A stretch of 64,000 bases of DNA, taken from contig NZ_JABASY010000009.1 in the NCBI RefSeq assembly GCF_016107685.1, forward strand, positions 1 to 64,000, given 5' to 3'. Below are positions 11,267 through 20,371 of the stretch, piece by piece; within the stretch, counting starts at the first letter, position 1, and each line of letters begins with the position of its first letter. The notes under the pieces are model-generated. The model was not told the origin of the DNA, searched no databases, and saw only the letters and a list, made by a program, of their open reading frames with translations. This stretch comes from Brevibacterium yomogidense. Lineage in GTDB: Bacteria; Actinomycetota; Actinomycetes; Actinomycetales; Brevibacteriaceae. Made by a program: the position numbers and the translations under genes.

Positions 11267-11983
11267 ACCACATGGCCCGCTCGTCCGAACCACAGAGCGA
11301 GACGCAACGCGCGCCGCAACATATTGATGTTTCCGCTTTTCAAGGACGTAGTCGGGGAGCTGCGCGGGAGAGGGGATCGCAGGCAGGAATATAACGCATC
11401 CGATGTAATACGTAGGGCTGCAGTTTACATAACATGCGTTATCGGCGTCGGAGAGTCGGGCAGGGAAGGATTCGCTGGTGCTGCGGTGCTCGAAGGCTGC
11501 TGAGTGCTTCGAGGGTTTCGCGGCGGTCCTCGACATTGGTGCCGGTCACTAGGAGTGCAACAGTTTGTTAGTTTGTTGCGCCGTATCGGAGAGCGGCCAG
11601 TGTGACGGCTCTCAGTTCGCGGGAGTGCTTAATCAACCCCCGCTTGTTGAGCATCAGTCGGGCTCGGAAAAGTCTAGGGTGCCTGGCTACATGTCTGCGA
11701 CTGAGTGTGCGCAGTTGAAGTTGGCCTTGGGTAAACGGTCCCGCCTCTCCCCTTCCCTGGGAACGATCACCTCGCGGACGGGGCCTGAGCATTTGCGACG
11801 AGACCCAGGCCCAGAACGTGATCAGGGGCGGGAACGCGAACGTTAACCAGTGAGCGTGTGCGGTTATCGCAGGGGTACGCGTTGCTCGTGAACGCTCGAG
11901 AAGTATTCTCAAGAAATTGACAGGGTTTGAGGTCATGACAATAATCAGATTATGCAACGACGCGTTACTCCTGGTGAATCGGT
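11267..11983. other. Gene-free stretch between copA and the AbgT-type gene
   Basis: About 700 bases in which I see no supportable gene; the open frames have no family resemblance. It contains an inverted repeat ATAACGCAT (11391-11399) and ATGCGTTAT (11434-11442) flanking an AT-richer patch, which could be a regulatory site. The base composition between 11380 and 11460 is more AT-rich than the neighbours. Confidence 0.5.
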
Positions 11984-13534
11984 ATGAACACCGTAGCAAA
12001 TCCTTCCCGCAACGACGGGCAGTCTCAGGGGAACGTTCTCGTTCGTTTTCTTTCGGGACTTGAACGTGTGGGCAATAAACTGCCGCACCCATTCTGGCTG
12101 TTCATCCTCATCGCCATAGCCGTCCTTGTTCTGAGCTGGATCCTGGCCAGCTTCAAATTCTCGGCCACCTCTCCTGCGGACGGTGAGGAAATCGCGGTCA
12201 AGAGCCTGCTAACCAAGGACGGGGCCGCGCGGATCATCACCGAAGCTGTTCCCAACTTCGTGAACTTCCCACCCCTGGGCATCATCCTCGTAGTCATGAT
12301 CGGCGTGGCCGTGGCCGAGAACAGCGGACTGATCTTCGCGGCCATTCGCGTGATCGTGACGCGAGTGTCTGCGAAATGGTTGACCTTTACCCTCGCGCTG
12401 GTCGGGGTCACCGGGTCAGTGGCCTCTGATGCCATCTATGTCGTGCTCATCCCCTTGGGCGCCGTGATCTTCAAGGGAGCAGGCCGAAGTCCCATCCTGG
12501 GCGCGATCGTAGCTTTCGGGTCAGCTTCGGCTGGCTACAATGCCTCCCTGGTCGTGACCGCGTCTGACCCGTTGCTGGCAGGGCTGACTACCTCGGGAGC
12601 AAACCTGCTCGATGAGAACTACGTGGTCAGCCCGATCTCAAACTACTTCTTTACCGCGGCATCGGCTGTCGTCTTAGCAGGCTTGGTCACGCTCATCACC
12701 GAAACCCTCCTGGTGCGCACCGCAGCCACGGCCGATGCCGAACCCGACGAAGATTCCGCAGGCGACGAACAAATCTCGGCTGCTGCCGAACATAAAGGGC
12801 TGCGCAACGCACTGATCGCTTTCCTGATCCTGGCGGTCCTCATCACCCTGGCATTGGCTGTACCGTCCTCGCCGTTGCGGGGCGAAGACCAAGGGGTGCT
12901 CAACTCGCCGCTGATCGTAGGTGTTGCGGTTGTCATCGGTGTGATCTTCCTGATCGTGGGTACCGTGTACGGGGCCACAGTCGGAACCATCACTGCCCCT
13001 GGAGACATTCCCCCTCTCATGGCCAAGGGGGTGAAGGAATTGGGTCCGATCATCGTTTTGTTCTTCGCCGCATCCCAGTTCATCGCCTACTTCAAATGGT
13101 CAGAACTCGGCCCCGTCGTCGCCATCAAGGGTGCGGAATTGATCGAGAAGGCGAGCCTGCCCCCGCTGATCCTCTACGCCGCGGTGGTGGTGTTGGTATG
13201 TGTGATGAACATCTTCATCACCAGCGGCTCCGCCCAATGGGCGCTTATGGCCCCCGTCTTGGTTCCCATGTTGATGCTGTTGGGAACCGCACCAGAAGTC
13301 ACGCAGGTGCTGTTCCGAATGGGCGATTCCCCGACGAACGTGATCAGTCCGATGAGCCCGTACTTCGCCCTAGCCTTGGGCTATCTGCAGAAGTACAAGT
13401 CCTCGGCGGGTATCGGCACCCTCATGTCGATGACGCTGCCGATCTCGATCACCCTCCTGGTCGGGTGGTTCCTGTTCTTCATGCTCTGGTACGCCCTGGG
13501 CATCCCACTGGGTCCTGGAGTCCCCGTCCGCTGA
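11984..13534 (+). CDS. AbgT-family membrane transporter
   Basis: 516 residues, close to the usual 510 of the AbgT family, with about nine to eleven hydrophobic segments and two re-entrant-like motifs: GSVASDAIYVVLIPLGA in the first half and GDSPTNVISPMSPYF in the second. AbgT proteins import p-aminobenzoyl-glutamate, and some (YdaH, MtrF) export sulfonamides or p-aminobenzoate using a cation gradient. The Asp residues in both motifs fit this. No partner hydrolase (AbgA/B) is nearby, so an export or drug-resistance role cannot be excluded. It stands alone. Confidence 0.9.
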   Translation: MNTVANPSRNDGQSQGNVLVRFLSGLERVGNKLPHPFWLFILIAIAVLVLSWILASFKFSATSPADGEEIAVKSLLTKDGAARIITEAVPNFVNFPPLGIILVVMIGVAVAENSGLIFAAIRVIVTRVSAKWLTFTLALVGVTGSVASDAIYVVLIPLGAVIFKGAGRSPILGAIVAFGSASAGYNASLVVTASDPLLAGLTTSGANLLDENYVVSPISNYFFTAASAVVLAGLVTLITETLLVRTAATADAEPDEDSAGDEQISAAAEHKGLRNALIAFLILAVLITLALAVPSSPLRGEDQGVLNSPLIVGVAVVIGVIFLIVGTVYGATVGTITAPGDIPPLMAKGVKELGPIIVLFFAASQFIAYFKWSELGPVVAIKGAELIEKASLPPLILYAAVVVLVCVMNIFITSGSAQWALMAPVLVPMLMLLGTAPEVTQVLFRMGDSPTNVISPMSPYFALALGYLQKYKSSAGIGTLMSMTLPISITLLVGWFLFFMLWYALGIPLGPGVPVR

Positions 13535-13716
13535 CCACCGCTACTGGAGCCTGAGAATAATGCTTGCGCAGCAAGGTGGGAGGAATGGCTCTGTCCGCTG
13601 AGCATGATGGTTGTCTTGAGCCCCATCAGCAGTGGAGTGCAACAACAGTTCTCAGTGCAGTATCGGCGTAGATGTGTCGCCTGGTCAGGAGCGCTTCCGG
13701 TGGTTGCTGCTGGTGG

Positions 13717-13980
13717 CTAGGTGTCGTAGATGCTGCTGCGGTGATCGACGTCGAGGGCGATCACGACGAGTTCGGTACGGCGAACATCAAGAATCACGCG
13801 GTAGTCCCCAACTCGGATTCTCCACAGGCCCACGAGCGGGCCTGTGAGCGGCTTGCAGCGCACCGTGGGATCTTCGAGGTCGGCGAGACGGTATAGCTTT
13901 GTCATCACTCGTCTCGCAATCTGTCGGTCGAGACGATTGAGAGCGCGGTCAAAGTCGCTGGATGTGTGTACAGCCCACAT
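13717..13980 (-). CDS. RelE/ParE-family toxin
   Basis: 87 residues. The compact RelE fold is readable: an N-terminal helix pair (DFDRALNRLDRQIARRVMTKL), then KPLTGPLVGLWRIRVGDYRVILDV, the family-typical strand pattern with Arg residues that contact the ribosome or RNA, and a C-terminal VVIALDVDHRSSIY. It lies nine bases downstream of an RHH-type antitoxin gene, as in relBE operons. Predicted mRNA interferase that stabilizes the element or gives stress tolerance. Confidence 0.88.
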   Translation of the reverse strand: MWAVHTSSDFDRALNRLDRQIARRVMTKLYRLADLEDPTVRCKPLTGPLVGLWRIRVGDYRVILDVRRTELVVIALDVDHRSSIYDT

Positions 13981-13989
13981 GCCCTGTAG

Positions 13990-14268
13990 TCACTCGTCGC
14001 CAAAGCTGCGAGCGTCATCTCGCAGTTCGTTCGGATCAAACCCGAGTTCGCTCGCCAGGTCGTCGAGCAGGCGGGATCCGCTGGTGCCGGACCGGATCGC
14101 TTCAGCATGTGCGGCTACTCCGTAGGCCCACTCCAGATCGTCTATGCGTTCGCTGATGGCCTGGCGCACGTAATACGCTGCCGGTCGGCCGGTGGTCTCA
14201 CTCAGCGCTCCAAGGCGCGCCTTCATTTCATTTGGGAGTCGGATGCTGAGCACTTCAGATGTAGACAT
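13990..14268 (-). CDS. Ribbon-helix-helix antitoxin (RelB-like)
   Basis: 92 residues. The N-terminus is a ribbon-helix-helix DNA-binding region (LSIRLPNEMKARLGALSETT then AAYYVRQAISERIDDLE). The C-terminal part (SRLLDDLASELG and an acidic tail) should wrap the toxin. The first gene of a two-gene operon with the RelE-type toxin. An 18-bp dyad at 14259-14276 overlaps its start codon, which suggests autorepression by the antitoxin/toxin complex. Confidence 0.85.
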   Translation of the reverse strand: MSTSEVLSIRLPNEMKARLGALSETTGRPAAYYVRQAISERIDDLEWAYGVAAHAEAIRSGTSGSRLLDDLASELGFDPNELRDDARSFGDE

Positions 14269-14276
14269 GTAAACAT
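14259..14276. promoter_or_regulatory. Dyad operator over the antitoxin start
   Basis: ATGTAGACATGTAAACAT has the symmetric form ATGT-nn-ACATGT-nn-ACAT and covers the ATG of the antitoxin gene. RHH antitoxins bind such short repeated half sites. It is the best candidate for the autoregulatory operator of this toxin-antitoxin pair. Confidence 0.6.
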
Positions 14277-15379
14277 TGTCCTCCGTTGTCTACCGTCGGG
14301 CAAGTCCTGTGACCTTTCCTGGCTTTTGAGTACCGCACCTCGCTTAGTGGACTTGAGCGCCTGAGCGGGTGGTGGTCCCGCTGGTGCGCCGTAACACGGA
14401 AACGAGAACGTGCGTTATTCCGCTGTCAGCGAGGGTTTCCCATGATTGATACCCAACGCGGGACTGCGGAGACGTCGAAGTATGCCGACTATGAGGAGTC
14501 TGTTGCGGGCGCTGCGGAGCTAGCGTGTAAGGGTGACTAATTCGGAGGTTGCGCAGCGACTGGCCGTGCTGATCACTCGGTGTGGGTGGTTCGAGCGCAC
14601 CAGGTGCAGCTTCCCGTGTGGTCGGGACTGCCTGGACTCGCGGGCATGGGGTAGAGGGTAGAGACTTCGAGAGTTGTGCTGAGGTGACAAGCCGGCGGCT
14701 GGCCAGCAGTGCTGCTTCTTGTGCGACAGGGGTGAGACGGCGACGTTGACGGCGTACCGTCACGGCGATGCGCTCACAGCCGGAACCGGACTGAGGGTGG
14801 ATCGGCAGATATACAACGCTGCCGTTGGCCTTGCCGCCCTGGACCTGCAAGCGGCGGAAACTGAGGTGACGATCCGCTGGGATCGCGATTCTCAGTGAAC
14901 GTACGCGCAGCCACTGTGGTCCAACCCTGCTGCGTTCTCGTGCTTCGCGACGGCCAGTGCAGGCAGTAGTGACCACATGAAGAGCTGCACCCGGTGCGCA
15001 TGAAGGAGACCGCACCTCACGACGGCACGGGGACCCAGCCGCATCTTCCTGAGACGATGGGGGCCACTCGCAGAAGGGGAACACGATGGACTCACCGATC
15101 GAACGGACGATGGCGAACTATGTTGCGCACCCAACGGAGGCCGGCCAGCCGGCCTCCGCGCGTGGACATGGACGTTCGGCCGCGACCGACGACTAACACT
15201 CTGCCGATGGATGCGGCCTTCTCCCAGATCGCGCGCATCGAGCGCGAAACCGGGAGCGGTAGCCATATCTGCTCCCGCTGTCCTGTCGTCGGCCTTGACT
15301 CCCACCGTCTGACACCGATTAATCGGTGGTGGCCATCCAGTCGTCTGCGGTGCCGCGACGCAGGGCTGTAAAAGCTTGT
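14277..15379. other. Largely gene-free stretch with decayed coding
   Basis: I see no complete gene here. The reverse strand at about 14640-14900 has high third-position GC and reads plausibly (RIAIPADRHLSFRRLQ, NGSVVYLPIHPQSG), so a decayed gene fragment is possible; its family is not recognised. A small forward frame at 15086-15196 is listed separately. Another forward frame from ATG 15207 to 15371 (54 residues, with a CSRCP pair) is unsupported. Confidence 0.35.
15086..15196 (+). CDS. Possible 36-residue peptide
   Basis: ATG 15086 follows a good ribosome site (AGAAGGGGAA) and opens a short frame, MDSPIERTMANYVAHPTEAG and a basic tail. A perfect inverted repeat with 10-bp arms and a 2-base loop (15136-15157) lies inside it, coding for EAGQPAS. 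I recognise no family. It could be a real small protein, a leader peptide, or a start left from a broken gene. Confidence 0.25.
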   Translation: MDSPIERTMANYVAHPTEAGQPASARGHGRSAATDD

Positions 15380-15823
15380 TTAGCTTGCCTTCGGCTGGCG
15401 TCGACTTTCAGCGTGGTCGTTATGCGTCACGTGAGCGTTGTGCGTTTCCTGTGCCGGATCGGATGAGATTGCGGGCGGCGTTTCTGTCGCGTGCTGCTTA
15501 GCTGCCGTGGTGGTGCGACGCCTACGGCGCTGCGGAGTCTTCTTGGCCGGGAGTGTGAGCTTCAACCCGCGCAGGTCGCGCTCAGTCCACCCTGCTTTCA
15601 GCGCCGCATCGTACTTCTCCCGGTTGATGCCTTCGAGCAGGTCTGCCGTCTCTTTCAGTTCTGCTTCCAGCTCGTCACGCCGACGCTTCGCTTCGGCCTC
15701 GGCTGCGGCACGTTCATTGTGCGCGTGGGCGAGTTCCCGCACGGCTTCGACGCGTTGGTTCAGGAGTTCTTCACTGCGCTGTGCGACGTGTCCCACGTCG
15801 ACCGTCTTCGTGTCTGCACTCAT
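15380..15823 (-). CDS. Coiled-coil protein of unknown function next to the mobilization genes
   Basis: 147 residues from ATG 15823 (the start MSADTKTV is preferred to one eight codons upstream). Residues about 10-75 are a charged, Ala/Glu-rich helix (EELLNQRVEAVRELAHAHNE, RRRDELEAELKETADLL) likely to form a coiled coil. A basic linker KKTPQRRRRRTT and a His-rich tail follow. The basic patch suggests DNA or RNA contact. It is divergent from mobC and shares the intergenic region that holds the candidate oriT, so a relaxosome accessory role is possible but unproven. Confidence 0.6.
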   Translation of the reverse strand: MSADTKTVDVGHVAQRSEELLNQRVEAVRELAHAHNERAAAEAEAKRRRDELEAELKETADLLEGINREKYDAALKAGWTERDLRGLKLTLPAKKTPQRRRRRTTTAAKQHATETPPAISSDPAQETHNAHVTHNDHAESRRQPKAS

Positions 15824-15935
15824 GGGCTGATCGTATCCGAACCGCAACTACAACAGCACAGCCGCTGCGGTCGTTGCCGGGCTCCGCGCGGACTGAAGGG
15901 ACGCACGCTGGTACGTGACGCCGAAGCGGTGTCCC

Positions 15936-16020
15936 AGTGGAGTCAGTGGAGTCAGTGGAGCGAGCTATAGCATCTGGATGCCAGATGCGCTCACGCGCTT
16001 GCCTGGGGCTACGCGATGGC
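15936..16020. other. Candidate origin of transfer (oriT)
   Basis: Direct repeats of AGTGGAGTC around 15937-15959 are followed by a perfect inverted repeat GCATCTGG-ATG-CCAGATGC (15970-15988). Then comes a GCGCTCACGCGCTTGCC segment. A hairpin followed by a short conserved strand just upstream of mobC and a relaxase gene is the usual oriT layout. The nick position cannot be read from this sequence. Confidence 0.5.
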
Positions 16021-16084
16021 TCACCATAGAACCAGGGTTCATGGTGTCGTTGCACTAGGCGGAGAAGCGGGGGAGGTGCCGTCA

Positions 16085-16465
16085 GTGGCCGAAGCGAAGC
16101 GCCAGGCGCATGTTGGGCCTCGACGCGACGAGCGCGTCCATGTCCGTCTGTCGCCGGAGGACAAGGTGCGGCTGTCTGCCGCTGCCGTCCAGGCTGGGAT
16201 GTCGCTTCCTGCCTACCTCGTTCACTCGGGTTTGAGGTCAGGCGGGTTCGACACACCCACTGATCGTGACGCGGCGTTGTTCGAGGTCGTGAAGCTCGAA
16301 CGGCAGGTCGCCCGCGTGGGCAACAACGTCAATCAGATCGCACACCGGCTCAACGCACTGGAAGAAGTCGATCCCGACATGAAAGAAGCAGCGGCGGACG
16401 TGCGTCGCGCGATGCGCGCGGTGCAGTCGCTGGGGATGCGGATTGCCGAGATGGGCGAGCGGTGA
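16085..16465 (+). CDS. mobC: MobC-family relaxosome protein
   Basis: 126 residues from GTG 16085, chosen because GGGGGAGG lies about eight bases upstream; ATG 16016 has no such site. The N-terminal ribbon-helix-helix (RVHVRLSPEDKVRL, GMSLPAYLV) binds DNA. The MobC signature VGNNVNQIAHRLN is clear. MobC opens the oriT strands for the relaxase in mobilizable elements. The stop overlaps the relaxase GTG start (GTGA), showing coupling. Confidence 0.85.
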   Translation: MAEAKRQAHVGPRRDERVHVRLSPEDKVRLSAAAVQAGMSLPAYLVHSGLRSGGFDTPTDRDAALFEVVKLERQVARVGNNVNQIAHRLNALEEVDPDMKEAAADVRRAMRAVQSLGMRIAEMGER

Positions 16466-18024
16466 TTCCCAACATCGTGCGTGGAGGACGCATGACTGGG
16501 CTGATGGTGTACCTCGCCGGTCCGGGTCGCTCGAACGAGCACGAGAACCCTCATGTCGTCGCTGGCGACGACGTCGCACTTGCCACCGTTGCGGAAGGCA
16601 AAGAGCTGGACCGCGACGATGCGGTCGCCCTCGCACAGACCCTCGATCATCCACGCAGAATGTATGGCCGCGAAGTCACCACTCCCATTCGTCGTTACGA
16701 TCCGGACCAGGGCAAGCGGGTGAAGATCGGAGAGAAGGACGCGCACGTGTGGCACTGCTCCCTGTCACTGAGCGCAGACGCCGACGAGGCACTCACCGAT
16801 GCTGCATGGAAGATGCTCGCGGAGCAGTTTGTTGAGCGCATGGGTTTCATCGACCCGGACGGCGCGAAGTCTTCTCGCTGGGTGGCGGTTCGGCATGGAC
16901 TGTCGAAGAACGGTAACGACCACATTCACGTCGCGGTGCAGATGGTCACTGAAGACGGATCGCGCGCCCGTGAGCACAACGATCGATCGCGTGCACAGAA
17001 GGTCTGCCGACAGCTCGAGCGAGAGTTCGGGCTCGCGATCACTGAAGGTGCCGCGATGAAGCAGACGCTTCCGCATGAGAAGAGCTGGGAACGTGAGCGT
17101 AAACAGCGTGAGCGCGCTCCCTTCCTCGAGCGCAAGGAGCTGCGCCGCCGGGTGCGTGCGGCGGCAGCCGGGGCCACGAGTGAGGCCGAGTTCGTGCAGC
17201 GTGTCTACTCTTCCGGGGTGATTCTCCGTCCCCGCTTTGCGGGGGGAAGCACCGACCGTGTCACCGGCTACTCGGTAGCACTGCCACCCCCGAAGGGGAC
17301 CGAGCGCGAACCGATTTTCTACTCACCAGCGAAGCACCTGGATAAGAACCTCAGCCTGCCGAAGGTCCGGTCCTCTCTCGGTCTGTCGAAGGAGGGTGAC
17401 CCGAGCGCAGTCGGCGCATGGCAGGAGCACCACAGTGCGACGCGAGAGAGTGTTCCCGCTCAGACTCTGGCACCACCGGCTGAGGCGCTGCGCAATCGTC
17501 TGGCGGCCGGCACTGTCTCGGTGGCGGACCTGTCGAGGATCTACGCATCGGCCTCCATCCACTTCGAGAAGACGGACCATGGGCCGCTAGCAGAAGCCAG
17601 TGAGCAGATCGCGGCTGTGGCGACGAACCCGATGCAGGCCGGCCACTCAGCCAAGCTCATGGATCGGGCGCTGAGCCGCGACTCCATCGAGGGATGGACC
17701 GCGCTCATGCGACAAGCGATGAAACTGTCCCAGGCCATGAGCCGTGACCGGTTCGGAGGCGGCCGCGTGCAGCTGTCAGCGACACACGACCGTGTGCTGG
17801 CTGAAGCAACCCAGCGCCACGACACCACGACCGCGACAGCCACACTCGAACGTCCCACACCAGCGAGCGAACGCGGACAGGGAGGCGGGACTTCCATGAG
17901 CGCCCGCGAAAGGCTGTTCGGAGTCCGTGGCACTGCCCCCAGGGCACCGTCCCGACCGACAACCCGCAACGACCAGCAGGCACGGGACTCATCGCGCACG
18001 CGCGATGATGGCGTCGAACGATAA
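16462..18024 (+). CDS. MobA/VirD2-type relaxase
   Basis: 520 residues from GTG 16462, overlapping mobC by four bases. The N-terminal domain has the pattern GLMVYLAGPGRSNEHENPH seen in actinobacterial relaxases. The metal-binding three-His motif is RHGLSKNGNDHIHVAVQ near residues 150-165. The middle part is basic (RERKQRERAPFLERKELRRR) and the C-terminal third is long and disordered. It nicks one oriT strand and pilots it to the coupling protein. No helicase motif was seen, so another helicase may be used. Confidence 0.88.
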   Translation: MIPNIVRGGRMTGLMVYLAGPGRSNEHENPHVVAGDDVALATVAEGKELDRDDAVALAQTLDHPRRMYGREVTTPIRRYDPDQGKRVKIGEKDAHVWHCSLSLSADADEALTDAAWKMLAEQFVERMGFIDPDGAKSSRWVAVRHGLSKNGNDHIHVAVQMVTEDGSRAREHNDRSRAQKVCRQLEREFGLAITEGAAMKQTLPHEKSWERERKQRERAPFLERKELRRRVRAAAAGATSEAEFVQRVYSSGVILRPRFAGGSTDRVTGYSVALPPPKGTEREPIFYSPAKHLDKNLSLPKVRSSLGLSKEGDPSAVGAWQEHHSATRESVPAQTLAPPAEALRNRLAAGTVSVADLSRIYASASIHFEKTDHGPLAEASEQIAAVATNPMQAGHSAKLMDRALSRDSIEGWTALMRQAMKLSQAMSRDRFGGGRVQLSATHDRVLAEATQRHDTTTATATLERPTPASERGQGGGTSMSARERLFGVRGTAPRAPSRPTTRNDQQARDSSRTRDDGVER

Positions 18025-18036
18025 GGAGGCGGAACG

Positions 18037-19116
18037 ATGAGCGTGAACCCCGCAGAAGAAGAGTCCGAATCGGTCAACGAGATCGGCCGTATCGCACGCG
18101 GTCTGGGTATGGCCGGGATGCAGATGCGGGAGGCACAGGAGCGCAAGCGCGACCGTGCCGACCGACAGACTCAAGCGGGAGAAGCCGAGCAGCAGCGCCA
18201 GGCCCAGGACCGGCACCGGGACGGAGCCGAGTCAGCGAAGGCCCTGCACAAGGACGCCTACTCGTCACATTTCTGGAAGTCGACCTCGAACACGCATCTT
18301 GCCCGGTCCATCACCGACGCCCAAGACCTCGCCGCTCAGGGACATGGAGCAGCGAACAGTGCTTACATGGCATTCGCAGACCGCGCGCGTGACCTACACG
18401 GCCTCAACATCGAAAACGTTGCGCCAGCAGGCGCAGACAGCACTGAACGGTTCAACGCACTCCAAGCAGCGCTCGATGACCACAACGCCGCAGGACGACT
18501 CCGGGAAGAGTCCCGCACCAGCGACCATGCCGCAGAGTCGATCCGTGAAGAACAGCAGGCGCAGGCCGAGGATGAAGCCACGCACGCTCCGGCACTGCGT
18601 GAGGCAGCCGTGAAAGAAGCCGCAGAGGCCGGCATAGACCCCGACGAGTACCTCGATCAGCTCTCGACCGACGACCGTGACGCACTGGTCAACGACCCGG
18701 AGAACACCGAGGCGCGGGATGCCCGGATCGAGGGCGCCAGCTCAGAGGCCAGCAGTGAGGCTGCCGGTGCGGATGCAGACCGCACTCACGCCGAATCGCA
18801 CCCCGAAGAGAAGCACTACGACACGGCGGCACAGACAGCCCGCGAGGACTCGGACCAGGCGCGGCAGTCAGAGGTCCGCAACACAGCGGCGGCGGACTCC
18901 CTGCCCGAGTCTCAGCACGGCCGAGACATTAGACGGCACCTGGACAGCGCCGCCCAGCGCGACCCCCAGGCGGCCGCCGCGAGGCGAGACGCGATGAAGA
19001 ACATTCCCGGCGACGGGAAGGATTACATGAAGCGTTCCGTGGACTCGAAGACACACGTGCGTAAGGCCAGCCAAAACCAGTCCTCACATGGGCCCGAGCA
19101 CGTTCAACAGCGCTGA
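18037..19116 (+). CDS. Hydrophilic Ala/Glu-rich coiled-coil protein downstream of the relaxase
   Basis: 359 residues, start ATG 18037 with a strong AAGGAGG site. Almost no hydrophobic segment; the composition is Ala, Glu, Asp, Arg and Gln with long helical runs (EAEQQRQAQDRHRDGAESAK). The region HKDAYSSHFWKSTSNTHLARS is the only folded-looking patch. It follows the relaxase by 12 bases and is likely co-transcribed. Proteins like this are common as relaxase-operon partners in actinobacterial plasmids; the function is unknown to me. Confidence 0.7.
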   Translation: MSVNPAEEESESVNEIGRIARGLGMAGMQMREAQERKRDRADRQTQAGEAEQQRQAQDRHRDGAESAKALHKDAYSSHFWKSTSNTHLARSITDAQDLAAQGHGAANSAYMAFADRARDLHGLNIENVAPAGADSTERFNALQAALDDHNAAGRLREESRTSDHAAESIREEQQAQAEDEATHAPALREAAVKEAAEAGIDPDEYLDQLSTDDRDALVNDPENTEARDARIEGASSEASSEAAGADADRTHAESHPEEKHYDTAAQTAREDSDQARQSEVRNTAAADSLPESQHGRDIRRHLDSAAQRDPQAAAARRDAMKNIPGDGKDYMKRSVDSKTHVRKASQNQSSHGPEHVQQR

Positions 19117-19264
19117 CTCGGAAATTTAGACGGGCTTCTGAACTCCATGCCCAATGAGGCCTAGCGCGTCTTGCTTTCACCGCGGTGCAGGTTCTCTTCC
19201 AACTCTTCTCGAGCCCGGTTCCGACCCACTTGGGCAGCCAACTCCAATAGTCGAACCGAATCGG

Positions 19265-20371
19265 CTAAGCGGACGCCTTCTCACCGGCTACAGCGATACC
19301 AACCACCGGGTGCCACCAAACGGTCACCCGGTCCCCGATCGAAACCCCGCTCCTGACGCTGGCAGGTTCGCGGACCAAGCAGACCAGACCATTCGAGAGT
19401 TCCACGGACACGCGCCTGTACGCGCCCTGGAACATCACACTAATCACGCCGCCGGTGATCGAGTTATGCGGGGCCGCGGGAGGGTCACCAATACTCATGT
19501 GTTCAGGCCGAACGACAAGATCCATCGCACCCGACTGCTGGTTGGAAGACATTCCCGCGTCGACTTTGAACTGAGCCCACCCCGTATCAAGTACGTCGCC
19601 CTTCAAACTTCCCGAAAAAACGTTAGAATCGCCGAGAAACGTCGCCACGAAACTATTAGCCGGCGACTCATACACTTCTGTCGGCGTTCCCACCTGCTCT
19701 ATTTGACCGTCTCTAAAGACGGCGATTCGATCGGACATGCCCAGAGCCTCTTCCTGATCGTGGGTCACGTAAACGAACGTTAACCCTAGCTCACGATGGA
19801 TCCGCGAAATCTCGACCTGAAGGGACTCTCGCAGTCGTCTATCAAGTGCTCCAAGAGGCTCGTCCAGCAAAAGCACGCGGGGTGAATATACGATAGCGCG
19901 CGCCAACGCCACGCGCTGCTGCTGGCCACCCGATAGCTGCGAGGGAAGACGCTCCCCGAATTGACCCAGATCGACCATATCGAGCGCCTCGTTCACCTGC
20001 TGGGCAATCCCCTTGGGGGACACCTTGCGTTGCTTAAGAGGAAATTCGATATTCTCTCGAACCGTCATGTGAGGGAACAGTGCATAATTCTGGAAGACCA
20101 TCCCGAGGCCGCGCTCGTGAGGCTTCTGGCGAGAAATGTCCTTGCCATCAAGGTGGATCTCGCCGGTCGTCACCGTTTCAAATCCCGCGATCATGTTCAG
20201 CGTAGTTGTCTTGCCTGTTCCACTGCCTCCAAGGAAGGTCATGAACTCGCCTTCCTTGATACTTAAATCGATTCCCTTGATCGTTTCTTCGGTGGATCCG
20301 CGATAGACCTTTGTCACAGATTCGAGATCAATCTGGGCGCCCGTCTCGGATAGGCGTGCTCCGCTATGCAT
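19265..20371 (-). CDS. PotA-like ABC transporter ATP-binding protein
   Basis: 368 residues from ATG 20371 (GAGGTG site); a GTG 12 bases upstream is an alternative. Walker A GGSGTGKTT, Q-loop FQNYALF, signature LSGGQQQRVALARA, Walker B LLLDEPLGALD and switch His VTHDQEEAL are intact. A C-terminal TOBE domain is present (VVRPEHMSI onward). Powers import by the two permeases just upstream; it overlaps the PotC-like gene by a few bases. The class handles spermidine/putrescine, Fe3+ or thiamine-like substrates, so the ligand is not fixed by sequence. Confidence 0.9.
   Translation of the reverse strand: MHSGARLSETGAQIDLESVTKVYRGSTEETIKGIDLSIKEGEFMTFLGGSGTGKTTTLNMIAGFETVTTGEIHLDGKDISRQKPHERGLGMVFQNYALFPHMTVRENIEFPLKQRKVSPKGIAQQVNEALDMVDLGQFGERLPSQLSGGQQQRVALARAIVYSPRVLLLDEPLGALDRRLRESLQVEISRIHRELGLTFVYVTHDQEEALGMSDRIAVFRDGQIEQVGTPTEVYESPANSFVATFLGDSNVFSGSLKGDVLDTGWAQFKVDAGMSSNQQSGAMDLVVRPEHMSIGDPPAAPHNSITGGVISVMFQGAYRRVSVELSNGLVCLVREPASVRSGVSIGDRVTVWWHPVVGIAVAGEKASA

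Noticed and set aside
14344..15084. 246-codon reverse frame as a complete gene
   Set aside because: Only the part near 14640-14900 has protein-like codon use; the ends are low quality and no family is seen. Kept as possible decay only.
15771..16256. Reverse frame opposite mobC
   Set aside because: Covers mobC and the oriT hairpin; mobC on the forward strand has clear family motifs.
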